DNA from: Thermoleophilaceae bacterium
Lineage (GTDB): Bacteria; Actinomycetota; Thermoleophilia; Solirubrobacterales; Thermoleophilaceae
Length of the DNA: 7,831 bases
Direction: 5' to 3'
Assembly (NCBI GenBank): GCA_013813135.1
Contig: JACCSF010000255.1
Span: forward strand, 1 to 7,831
Shown in pieces: positions 1-6,375 of the stretch; position 1 is the first letter of the stretch; every line of letters starts with the position of its first letter. The notes below the pieces were generated by a model that saw only the letters and a list, made by a program, of their open reading frames with translations, made no database searches and was not told the origin of the DNA. Both the position numbers and the translations under genes were made by a program.

Positions 1-335
1 GGAAGTCGAACGCGCGCGGCGTCGTCGCCGGCCTCACGCGCTTCGTGACCGCCGGGCACATCGCCCGCGCGGCGCTGGAGGCGACCGCCTTCCAGAGCCG
101 CGAGGTGGTCGAGGCGATGAACTCGGATTCCGGCGTGGCGCTCGAGTCGCTCAAGGTGGACGGCGGCATGGTCGGCAACGACCTGCTGATGCAGTTCCAG
201 GCCGACCTCCTCGGCGTGCCGGTGATCCGGCCCAAGGTGCCGGAGACGACGTCGCTGGGCGCCGCCTACGCGGCGGGGCTCGCGACGGGCTTCTGGGGCG
301 AGGTCGAGGACCTGCGCGAGAACTGGGTCGAGGAC
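1..335 (+). repeat. glpK tandem repeat copy A (5'-truncated by window edge)
   Basis: This is the first visible copy of the 387-bp in-frame unit; its first 52 bases or so lie outside the window. It is the most diverged copy. By hand count over the shared 333 bases it differs from copy B at about 39 and from copy C at about 40 positions (about 88% identity). Its protein differs from B at 9 of 111 residues, including F/Y twice, T/N, A/T, N/D, S/A and G/N. Because the window begins inside this copy, it cannot be told whether it is the ancestral position or whether more copies lie upstream. Confidence 0.9.
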
Positions 336-1217
336 AACGGCGGCTGCTACATCGTGCCGGCCTTCTCGGGCCTGTTCGCGCCGTACTGGAAGTCCAACGC
401 GCGCGGCGTCATCGCGGGGCTCACCCGCTACGTCAACGCCGGCCACATCGCGCGGGCGACGCTCGAGGCGACGGCCTACCAGAGCCGTGAGGTCGTCGAG
501 GCGATGGACGCCGACTCGGGCGTGGCGCTGGAGTCGCTCAAGGTCGATGGCGGCATGGTCGGCAACGACCTGCTGATGCAATTCCAGGCGGACCTGCTCG
601 GCGTCCCGGTGATCCGGCCGAAGGTGCCGGAGACGACCTCGCTCGGCGCCGCCTACGCCGCCGGGCTCGCTACCGGCCTCTGGAACGAGGTCGAGGACCT
701 GCGCGAGAACTGGGTCGAGGACAACGGCGGCTGTTACATCGTGCCGGCGTTCTCGGGGCTGTTCGCGCCGTACTGGAAGTCCAACGCCCGCGGCGTCGTC
801 GCGGGCCTCACCCGCTACGTCAACGCCGGGCACATCGCCCGGGCTACTCTCGAGGCCACGGCCTACCAAAGCCGTGAGGTCGTCGAGGCGATGGACGCCG
901 ACTCGGGCGTGGCGCTCGAGTCGCTCAAGGTCGACGGCGGCATGGTCGGCAACGACCTGCTCATGCAGTTCCAGGCCGATTTGCTCGGCGTGCCGGTGAT
1001 CCGGCCGAAGGTGCCGGAGACGACCTCGCTCGGGGCCGCCTACGCCGCCGGGCTCGCCACCGGGTTCTGGAACGAGGTCGAGGACCTGCGCGAGAACTGG
1101 GTGGAGGACAAGCGCTGGGAGCCCACGATGGACTCGGCGAAGCGCGACGAGTACTACGGCTACTGGAAGAAGGCGGTCACGCGGACGTTCGACTGGTTCG
1201 ACGCCGACGACGACTGA
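1..1217 (+). CDS. glpK: Glycerol kinase, C-terminal part, with an internally triplicated segment (5' end outside window)
   Basis: This is the 3' part of a FGGY-family glycerol kinase, which phosphorylates glycerol with ATP to sn-glycerol-3-phosphate in the cytoplasm. The frame is open from the window edge (first full codon at base 3; bases 1-2 complete a Trp codon), so the gene starts upstream and the internal GTG at 45 is not a real start. Family motifs are clear: VPAFSGLFAPYW, ARGVIAGLTRY, the nucleotide-binding DGGMVGNDLLMQFQAD, and the tail EDKRWEPTM...YWKKAVTRT. The oddity is that the stretch from NGGCYIVPAF to ENWVED occurs three times in frame (129 codons each; the first copy is cut by the edge) before a single normal tail. 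In E. coli GlpK (502 aa) the matching stretch occurs once. The visible part alone is 404 codons, against about 200 expected from this point. The repeat starts and ends inside the FGGY C-terminal fold, so whether the product is active is unclear. Identity as GlpK is secure. Confidence 0.93.
   Translation, partial: KSNARGVVAGLTRFVTAGHIARAALEATAFQSREVVEAMNSDSGVALESLKVDGGMVGNDLLMQFQADLLGVPVIRPKVPETTSLGAAYAAGLATGFWGEVEDLRENWVEDNGGCYIVPAFSGLFAPYWKSNARGVIAGLTRYVNAGHIARATLEATAYQSREVVEAMDADSGVALESLKVDGGMVGNDLLMQFQADLLGVPVIRPKVPETTSLGAAYAAGLATGLWNEVEDLRENWVEDNGGCYIVPAFSGLFAPYWKSNARGVVAGLTRYVNAGHIARATLEATAYQSREVVEAMDADSGVALESLKVDGGMVGNDLLMQFQADLLGVPVIRPKVPETTSLGAAYAAGLATGFWNEVEDLRENWVEDKRWEPTMDSAKRDEYYGYWKKAVTRTFDWFDADDD
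336..722 (+). repeat. glpK tandem repeat copy B (complete, 387 bp)
   Basis: This complete middle copy encodes 129 residues from NGGCYIVPAF to ENWVED. It differs from copy C at about 25 of 387 bases (hand count), of which 23 are synonymous; the two residue changes are I/V and L/F. It shares uninterrupted identical runs of about 47, 41 and 35 bases with copy C, long enough for homologous recombination. It joins copy C without any spacer base. Confidence 0.93.
723..1109 (+). repeat. glpK tandem repeat copy C (complete, followed by the normal GlpK tail)
   Basis: This last copy is followed directly by codons for KRWEPTMDSAKRDEYYG, the ordinary C-terminal tail of actinobacterial glycerol kinases, so this copy sits in the native position relative to the 3' end. 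Its 3' boundary reads gtggaggacaag where the internal junctions read gtcgaggacaac. The shared GAGGACAA core may mark the microhomology at which the original tandem duplication formed (inference). Confidence 0.93.
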
Positions 1218-1253
1218 GATCGCGGCCGTCGCGGGCGGGCACACGCATGCGGA
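1218..1253. other. Short convergent intergenic gap between glpK and the aldo/keto reductase
   Basis: These 36 bases separate the stop codons of two convergent genes. A bidirectional terminator would be expected here, but I see only weak GC pairing (CGCG arms around 1221-1233) and a small GCATGC palindrome. There is no long stem and no T-tract, so no terminator is called. Confidence 0.5.
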
Positions 1254-2180
1254 TCAGGTCCAGGGGAGCTCGGCGCGCGCGGCCCAGTACGCCGCCGGCT
1301 CCTCGACGAGGCCGGCGAGCCGCTGCTCGAGCTTGTCATCCCAGGCGAGGTCGAGCGCAGCCAGGTTGCTTTCGAGCTGTGCGACTGTCGCCGCCCCGCT
1401 GAGTACGACGTCTGCCCAAGGCCGTGCGAGCGCCGCCCCGAGCGCGACTGCGTCCTCGCTCGCGCCCCGCTCGCGAGCCGTCGCAGCGAGCGTCTGGTCG
1501 GCGCCCCGCGCGGCGAGCCGCCCGTTGGCGAGCGCCTCCTTGACCAAGACCCGGAGTCCGGCTTCGTGTGCGCGCGCGAGCGACACCTCGGCTGAGCGCT
1601 CATAAAGGTTCCAGGTCGCCTGCACGGCGTCGAAGCCGCCCGTGGCCAGGGCCCGCTCGATCGTGGCCGCCTGCTCTGGACCCGTGACAGTGAGGCCGAC
1701 GCGGATCCCGCGGGCGCGTAACGCGTCGAGCTCCTGGCGCACCGCGGGGTCGTCCAGCACGCCGCTGTCGAGGGTGGCCGAGTGGATCTGGTAGACCCCC
1801 ACGTGGTCGCCGAGCAGCTCGCGCGTCTCGCGCCATTGCGTTCGGAAGTGCTCGACCGACAGGTCCTTGACCTCGTGCTCGGGCACGTCGACGCGCCAGC
1901 CGGCGGTGTAGCGATAGCCCCACTTCGAGCTTACGGTGACGTCCCCCGGCTGCAGTCCGCGGCGCGCGAGCCACGACGCGAGGAAGGCCTCGGCGCGACC
2001 GTACGAGCGCGCGGCGTCGAGCCACCGCACACCGCCCTCGTAGGCGGCGTCGAGCACCGCATGCGCCATGCGCTCCATCCGCTCGACGTTCGAGTCGGCG
2101 ACGTCCTCGTCGTGGCCGAGGTTGATGTACGCGGGCCGCCCGAGCGCGGCGAGGCCGAGCGCGATCTGCGCGTCAGGCAT
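1254..2180 (-). CDS. Aldo/keto reductase family oxidoreductase
   Basis: This is a soluble NAD(P)H-dependent oxidoreductase with the aldo/keto reductase TIM-barrel. Numbering from the TTG at 2186, the catalytic tetrad is readable as Asp57 (RWLDAARSYG), Tyr62, Lys88 (VSSKWGY) and His135 (YQIHSA). A C-terminal cofactor-binding segment VLSGAATVAQLESNL lies at about 261-275. The length, 308-310 aa, is normal. I prefer the ATG at 2180: an AGG lies 8 bases upstream of it, whereas the in-frame TTG at 2186 lies too close to that AGG. The gene is convergent with glpK and divergent from glpA, so it is not part of the glycerol transcription unit. The substrate cannot be read from the sequence. A glycerol, dihydroxyacetone or glyceraldehyde reductase role would fit the neighbourhood but rests only on position. 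It may equally be an unrelated insertion between glp genes. Confidence 0.9.
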   Translation of the reverse strand: MPDAQIALGLAALGRPAYINLGHDEDVADSNVERMERMAHAVLDAAYEGGVRWLDAARSYGRAEAFLASWLARRGLQPGDVTVSSKWGYRYTAGWRVDVPEHEVKDLSVEHFRTQWRETRELLGDHVGVYQIHSATLDSGVLDDPAVRQELDALRARGIRVGLTVTGPEQAATIERALATGGFDAVQATWNLYERSAEVSLARAHEAGLRVLVKEALANGRLAARGADQTLAATARERGASEDAVALGAALARPWADVVLSGAATVAQLESNLAALDLAWDDKLEQRLAGLVEEPAAYWAARAELPWT

Positions 2181-2254
2181 GCGCAAAGCCTATGGGCCGC
2201 CGCTCGAGGCTGAGCCGCCGGTCTCAGGCACCGTGCTCAACTAGGATTGACGCG
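2181..2254. promoter_or_regulatory. Divergent intergenic region with candidate operator dyads for glpABC and the reductase
   Basis: These 74 bases must hold the promoters of both divergent genes unless transcription starts inside a gene. A perfect 5-bp inverted repeat, CTGAG-N8-CTCAG, spans 2210-2227. An overlapping imperfect dyad, CCGCTC-N6-GAGCCG with one mismatch, spans 2200-2217. TAGGAT at 2242-2247 resembles a -10 hexamer but overlaps the glpA ribosome binding site and has no convincing -35 partner. Any of these dyads could be chance in GC-rich DNA. I cannot assign a regulator. Confidence 0.3.
2243..2246 (+). promoter_or_regulatory. Ribosome binding site of glpA
   Basis: AGGA lies 8 bases before the GTG at 2255. 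It supports that start over the upstream in-frame start at 2192, which would add an Arg/Ser-rich extension ahead of the FAD-binding strand. Confidence 0.65.
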
Positions 2255-3829
2255 GTGCCAACCCTCCAGGCCGAGCTGCTGGTGATCGGCGGCGGCGCCA
2301 CCGGCGCCGGTGTAGCCTGGGACGCGGCACTGCGAGGGTTCGACGTCGTGCTCGTCGACCGGGCCGACCTCGCCGAGGGGACCAGCGGGCGCTTCCACGG
2401 CCTGCTGCACTCGGGGGGCCGTTACGTCGTCAAGGACCCGGTGGCCGCCAAGGAGTGCGTCGCGGAGAACGCGATCCTGCGCCGCGTGATCCCCGATTGC
2501 ATCGAGGACACCGGCGGGCTCTTCGTGACCACGCCCGACGACGATCCCGCCTACGGGGACCGGTTCCTCGCGGGCTGCCGCGCGTGCAGCCTGCCCGCCG
2601 AGGAGATCGACGTCGCCGAGGCGCTGCGCCGCGAGCCGCGGCTGAACCCTGGGATCCGGCGCGCGTTCCTCGTGCCCGACGCGTCGATCGACGCATGGAA
2701 GACCGTCTGGTCGCTCGCCCGCGGCGCCTCGGCGCACGGGGCGCGGATTCTGCCCTATCACCGCGTAATCGACCTGCATCGCGAGGAGGATGCGGTCACG
2801 GGCGCACGCGTGCGCAACGAGCACACCGGGGAGGAGCTCGACATCGAGGCGGGATTCACGATCAACGCCTCGGGCGCTTGGGCGGCGCAGATCGCTCACA
2901 TGGCCGGGATCGAGGGCGTCGGTGTCATACCCGGCAAGGGGATCATGATCGCCATGAACCATCGGCTGGTGAACACGGTGATCAACCGCTGCACGATGCC
3001 GGCGGACGGCGACATCCTCGTGCCGATCCGGACCGTCAGCGTGATCGGCACGACCGACAGCCGCTCTGCGGACCCCGACGAGATCCCGGTCACGCAGGCC
3101 GAGGTCGACCAGATGCTGGACGACGGCGAACGCCTCGTGCCGGGATTTCGCGAGGCCCGCGCGCTGCGCGTATGGGCCGGCGTCCGCCCGCTCTTCCAGG
3201 ACGAGAAGGCCGGCGCGGTGGCCGACACGCGCGACGTGAGTCGCACGCACGCCGTCGTCGACCACCGCGAGCGCGACGGCGTCGCCGGCCTGCTCACGAT
3301 GTCCGGGGGCAAGCTCACGACGCTGCGCCTCATGGCCCAGGACATCGTGGACGCGATGTGCGCCCAGCTCGGAGCCGAGCGTCCCTGCCGCACGCACGCC
3401 GAGCGTCCCCCCGGCAACGAGGACGGGGAGCCGTACAGCCTCGGCTCGAGGCTGCGGCGAAGGGAGGCGACGCTGCAGGACGAGCAGCTCATCTGCGAAT
3501 GCGAGCTGATCGGCCGCAGCCGTCTCGAGCAAGCCATGCGCCGGCGGGGCACGACCGACCTGGACGACATCCGGCGCAGCATGCGCCTGGGCATGGGCCC
3601 CTGCCAGGGTGGGTTCTGCATCTACCGGGCAACGGGGATCCTGCACGGCGTCGGGCGCCTCGACGGCGCCGAGGCCTCCGCCTCGCTGCACGGCTTCCTG
3701 GAGGAGCGCTGGAAGGGCGTCTGGCCGATCCTCTACGGCGACCAGCTGCGCCAGGCGCGCCTGGACGACTGGATCTTCCAGGGACTGCTCGACGTCGAGC
3801 ACCTCCCCGACGGAGAGCTGGCGGCGTGA
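2255..3829 (+). CDS. glpA: Glycerol-3-phosphate dehydrogenase subunit A (GlpA, FAD-containing catalytic subunit)
   Basis: This is the catalytic subunit of the GlpABC complex, which oxidises sn-glycerol-3-phosphate to dihydroxyacetone phosphate at the inner face of the membrane. The product is 524 aa; E. coli GlpA is 542. The N-terminus has the Rossmann FAD motif IGGGATGAG (11-19), followed by EGTSGRFHGLLHSGGRYV (41-58). VIGTTDSR (263-270) and SGGKLTTLR (350-358) are typical of the GlpA/GlpD DAO family. The C-terminus carries a BFD-like [2Fe-2S] domain: CEC (Cys414, Cys416) and GMGPCQGGFC (Cys450, Cys455). This domain distinguishes GlpA from the aerobic GlpD. The start is GTG at 2255, chosen for its AGGA site and because the FAD motif follows within 10 residues, as usual. 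The stop overlaps the glpB start, implying translational coupling. All expected key residues are present. Confidence 0.95.
   Translation: MPTLQAELLVIGGGATGAGVAWDAALRGFDVVLVDRADLAEGTSGRFHGLLHSGGRYVVKDPVAAKECVAENAILRRVIPDCIEDTGGLFVTTPDDDPAYGDRFLAGCRACSLPAEEIDVAEALRREPRLNPGIRRAFLVPDASIDAWKTVWSLARGASAHGARILPYHRVIDLHREEDAVTGARVRNEHTGEELDIEAGFTINASGAWAAQIAHMAGIEGVGVIPGKGIMIAMNHRLVNTVINRCTMPADGDILVPIRTVSVIGTTDSRSADPDEIPVTQAEVDQMLDDGERLVPGFREARALRVWAGVRPLFQDEKAGAVADTRDVSRTHAVVDHRERDGVAGLLTMSGGKLTTLRLMAQDIVDAMCAQLGAERPCRTHAERPPGNEDGEPYSLGSRLRRREATLQDEQLICECELIGRSRLEQAMRRRGTTDLDDIRRSMRLGMGPCQGGFCIYRATGILHGVGRLDGAEASASLHGFLEERWKGVWPILYGDQLRQARLDDWIFQGLLDVEHLPDGELAA
3812..3817 (+). promoter_or_regulatory. 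Ribosome binding site of glpB
   Basis: GGAGAG lies inside the 3' end of glpA, 8 bases before the GTG at 3826. It fixes the glpB start in the GTGA overlap with the glpA stop. Confidence 0.7.
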
Positions 3830-5121
3830 GCCATCACGACGTCGTCGTGGTCGGCACCGGCCTGGCCGGGCTGACCGCCGCCGTGCGCCTCGCCGAGGAC
3901 GGCGCGCGCGTCCTCGTGCTGGCCAAGGGAGTCGGCGCGACGCACCTGAGCGCGGGCACCATCGACGTCCTCGGCTACGCCCCCGAGCGGGTCGATCGGC
4001 CCGCCGAGGCGCTCGGCGCGCTCGTCGACGCCCGGCCCGGACACCCCTACGCGCTCGTGGGCGCCGGCGGCGTGGCCGCGGCCGTCGACTGGTTCAAGGC
4101 GCGCATCGCGGCCGGCCCTCTGGCTCCCTACGCGTATGCCGGGGGCGTGGAGGAGAACCTCCTGCTGCCGACCGCGGTCGGAGTGGCGCGTCCGTCCGCG
4201 GTTGTGCCGGAGACGATGGCGGGCGGCGACCTCCGGCGCGACGCCGCGATCTGCATCGTCGGCTTTCGGGCGCTGAAGGACTTCCACCCGGCGCTGGCAG
4301 CCGACATGCTCACGCGCGCCGGAGTGCGGGCTCGCGGCGTCGAGCTCGACCTCGTCCCCGAGGGCCGCGTCGATGTCAACGCGCTCGGGTTCGCACGCGC
4401 CTTCGACGCCCCCGCGTTCAGAGCCGAGGTCAAGGCGCAGGTGGTCGCTCAGCTCGGAGTCGAGGAGCGGGCCGCATTCCCGGCCGTGCTCGGCATCGCC
4501 GACCCGCACGGCGCGTGGACCGAGCTCGAGCACGGGCTCGGCCGCGCGGTGTTCGAGATCCCCACGCTGCCCCCGTCGGTCCCGGGCATGCGCGTCCACA
4601 AGAGCCTGCACGAGACGCTGCGCCGGGCGGGCGGGCGCGTCATCCTCAACGCGGTAGTCACTGGAGCCGAGCACCGAGGCGGGCATGTCAGCGCGCTCCG
4701 CATCCGTGTCGGGTTGCGCGAGGAGCGCCGCGGTGCCGACTGGGTCGTGCTCGCCACGGGAGGGCTCGCGTCGGGGGGCATCGAGCTCGACTCGCGCTGG
4801 AAGGCGCGCGAGACCGCGCTGGGCTTGCCCGTGACCGGCGTGCCCGAGCCGGGCGCAGAGCGCTTCCGTCCGGGCTACTTCGAAGACCACCCGATGGCCC
4901 GCGCCGGCGTGGCGGTGGACCACGGGCTGCGGCCCGTCGACGGCGGCGGCGAGCGGCTGTACGAGAACGTCCTGGTCGCGGGGGCGACGCTCGCCGGGGC
5001 CGAGCCGTGGCGGGAGAAGTGCGGCGACGGACTGAGCCTGTCAACCGGGTACCGCGCGGCGGAGCTCGTCCTCGCGGCATCGACCGCCGCCGGCGCCGCG
5101 GCAGGAGTCGCGGGGAGCTGA
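3826..5121 (+). CDS. glpB: Glycerol-3-phosphate dehydrogenase subunit B (GlpB, flavin-containing)
   Basis: This is the second subunit of GlpABC. By family knowledge it is a flavoprotein that passes electrons from the GlpA centres toward GlpC and the quinone pool. The product is 431 aa, close to E. coli GlpB (419). The first strand DVVVVGTGLAGLTAAV (5-20) is a dinucleotide-binding fold with GxGxxG at 10-15, followed by the family-like GATHLSAGTIDVLG (37-50). Near the C-terminus WVVLATGGLASGGIEL (306-321) and CGDGLSLSTGYRAAEL (399-414) match the second flavin-binding part of GlpB proteins. The start is a GTG overlapping the glpA stop (GTGA) with a good Shine-Dalgarno. The gene ends 5 bases before glpC. 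No signal peptide or membrane helix is evident. The call combines sequence motifs with its position between unmistakable glpA and glpC genes. Confidence 0.92.
   Translation: MSHHDVVVVGTGLAGLTAAVRLAEDGARVLVLAKGVGATHLSAGTIDVLGYAPERVDRPAEALGALVDARPGHPYALVGAGGVAAAVDWFKARIAAGPLAPYAYAGGVEENLLLPTAVGVARPSAVVPETMAGGDLRRDAAICIVGFRALKDFHPALAADMLTRAGVRARGVELDLVPEGRVDVNALGFARAFDAPAFRAEVKAQVVAQLGVEERAAFPAVLGIADPHGAWTELEHGLGRAVFEIPTLPPSVPGMRVHKSLHETLRRAGGRVILNAVVTGAEHRGGHVSALRIRVGLREERRGADWVVLATGGLASGGIELDSRWKARETALGLPVTGVPEPGAERFRPGYFEDHPMARAGVAVDHGLRPVDGGGERLYENVLVAGATLAGAEPWREKCGDGLSLSTGYRAAELVLAASTAAGAAAGVAGS
5112..5117 (+). promoter_or_regulatory. Ribosome binding site of glpC
   Basis: GGGGAG, within the last codons of glpB, lies 9 bases before the ATG at 5127 and supports that start. 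Confidence 0.75.
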
Positions 5122-5126
5122 TCGCG

Positions 5127-6368
5127 ATGACCGCCCACGACGGCCACGACGTGCTCGGCGACCTCATGCGCGCATCGCTCGACCACTGCGTCAAGTGCAC
5201 GATCTGCGAGACGTTCTGCCCGGTCTCAAACGTCACGCCGCTGTTCCCCGGGCCGAAGTACGCCGGACCGCAGGCCGAGCGCTTCCGCATCGACGACGAG
5301 CCGTCGCCCGACGCCTCCCTTGACTATTGCTCGGGCTGCGGGATCTGCACCCAGGTGTGCCCCCAGGGCGTCCACATCGCCGAGATCAACACGCGCGCCC
5401 GGGCGCAGCTGAAGGCCACCCAGGGGGTCCGGCTCCGCGACCGGATCCTGGCCCGCCCGACCCTCGCGGGACGGCTCGGGACGCCGGTGGCGCCGATCGC
5501 CAATTGGAGCCTGGGCAACAGGCTGCTTCGGCTGGCGGCGGAGAAGACGCTCGGGATCCACCACCGGGCGCCCATGCCGCGTTTCGCCGGGCGCACCTTC
5601 CAGCGCTGGGCGCGCCGTCACTCGGCGCCGGCGGCGGCTGGGCGTCGCGTCGCCTTCTTCCACGGCTGCGGCACCAACTACTACGAGCCGCGGCTCGGCG
5701 AGATGACGGTGGGGCTGCTCGAGCACAACGGGCTCGCCGTCGAGGTGCCCAAGCAGGACTGCTGCGGTCTGCCGCTGCAGTCCAACGGCCTCTTCGACGA
5801 CGCCCGCGGCTACGTCCACCGGCTGGCGGCCCGTCTCGCTCCCTATGCCCGCGAGGGTGTCGACATCGTCGCGACATCGACCAGTTGCAGCCTGATGCTC
5901 AAGCGCGAGGCGCTCGAGATCCTCGGCATGAGCGACGACCCGGACCTGCAGGTCGTGTCGGAGCGGGTATTCGACATCTGCGAGTACCTGCTCGCGATGC
6001 GCGAACGAGGCGAGCTGAAGCTCGACTTCCAGCCGCTGCCCGAGACCGTCACGTATCACGCGCCGTGCCAGCAGCAGGGCCACGGCATCGGCAAGCCGGC
6101 GCTCGACCTGCTCGCCCTCATCCCGGAGCTTCGGACGATCGAGACGGGTGCGTCCTGCTGCGGCGTCGCCGGCACCTACGGGCTCAAGCGCGAGAAGTAC
6201 GACATCGCGATGAAGGTCGGCGACGGGCTCTTCGCCGAGATCGCGGCCGCTGCTCCGGACCGGGCCGTGTGCGACTCCGAGACCTGTCGCTGGCAGATCG
6301 AGCACGCGACCGGGGTGCGCGCGGTGCATCCTGTCGAGGTGCTCCACCGTGCGTCAGGCCTGGCCTGA
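5127..6368 (+). CDS. glpC: Glycerol-3-phosphate dehydrogenase subunit C (GlpC, iron-sulfur electron-transfer subunit)
   Basis: This is the Fe-S subunit that ties GlpAB to the membrane and to menaquinone. The product is 413 aa (E. coli GlpC 396). The N-terminus carries two 4Fe-4S binding motifs: CVKCTICETFCP (Cys21, 24, 27, 31) and CSGCGICTQVCP (Cys68, 71, 74, 78). The C-terminal two thirds has the pair of cysteine-rich CCG domains seen in GlpC, heterodisulfide reductase HdrB and lactate oxidase LutA/LldE: FFHGCGTNYYEP with QDCCGLPLQ (Cys181, 212, 213), and HAPCQQQGHG with ASCCGVAGTYG (Cys314, 344, 345). All ligand cysteines expected for both cluster types are present. No transmembrane helix is obvious, as is normal for GlpC. 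HdrB-like or glycolate oxidase GlcF alternatives are much less likely, given glpA and glpB directly upstream with a 5-base gap. Confidence 0.94.
   Translation: MTAHDGHDVLGDLMRASLDHCVKCTICETFCPVSNVTPLFPGPKYAGPQAERFRIDDEPSPDASLDYCSGCGICTQVCPQGVHIAEINTRARAQLKATQGVRLRDRILARPTLAGRLGTPVAPIANWSLGNRLLRLAAEKTLGIHHRAPMPRFAGRTFQRWARRHSAPAAAGRRVAFFHGCGTNYYEPRLGEMTVGLLEHNGLAVEVPKQDCCGLPLQSNGLFDDARGYVHRLAARLAPYAREGVDIVATSTSCSLMLKREALEILGMSDDPDLQVVSERVFDICEYLLAMRERGELKLDFQPLPETVTYHAPCQQQGHGIGKPALDLLALIPELRTIETGASCCGVAGTYGLKREKYDIAMKVGDGLFAEIAAAAPDRAVCDSETCRWQIEHATGVRAVHPVEVLHRASGLA
6336..6339 (+). promoter_or_regulatory. Possible ribosome binding site for an upstream dhaM start
   Basis: GAGG inside the glpC 3' end lies 9 bases before an in-frame GTG at 6349. 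This is better spaced and stronger than anything before the homology-preferred GTG at 6376, where only a GAG at 6367-6369 is seen. It leaves the dhaM start unresolved between the two. Confidence 0.35.
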
Positions 6369-6375
6369 GCGCTCC

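Noticed and set aside
1..1109. CRISPR array, minisatellite or mobile element as the source of the repetition
   Set aside because: The units are 387 bp with no spacers, encode a recognised kinase segment throughout and preserve the frame. There are no terminal inverted repeats, transposase or target-site duplications.
45..1217. A stand-alone gene starting at the GTG at 45
   Set aside because: The frame is open back to base 1 and the residues before 45 (KSNARGVVAGLTRF) match the same segment in copies B and C, so 45 is internal to glpK.
1218..1253. Bidirectional terminator between glpK and the reductase
   Set aside because: No stem longer than about 4 bp and no T-tract could be found by eye, so the call is not supported.
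2192..2254. N-terminal extension of GlpA from the start at 2192
   Set aside because: It would add 21 Arg/Ser-rich residues before the FAD strand; the GTG at 2255 has a properly spaced AGGA and the usual distance to GGGATGAG.
2237..3802. Antisense reading frame of 521 codons over glpA
   Set aside because: It is a shadow of glpA in GC-rich DNA; its translation is low-complexity (rich in A, R, V, D, H) with no family motif, while glpA has a full set of motifs.
2455..5121. 888-codon plus-strand frame across glpA and glpB
   Set aside because: Only the part from 3826 onward is real (glpB). The upstream part is an Arg/Gly/Pro-rich off-frame translation of glpA.
5226..6347. Antisense frame of 373 codons over glpC
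   Set aside because: It is a shadow of glpC; no motif is visible, and glpC has all Fe-S ligands on the other strand.
3609..6368. 919-codon plus-strand frame across glpB and glpC
   Set aside because: Only the part from 5127 is real (glpC). The rest is an arginine-rich off-frame reading of glpA/glpB, and glpC has its own ribosome binding site.
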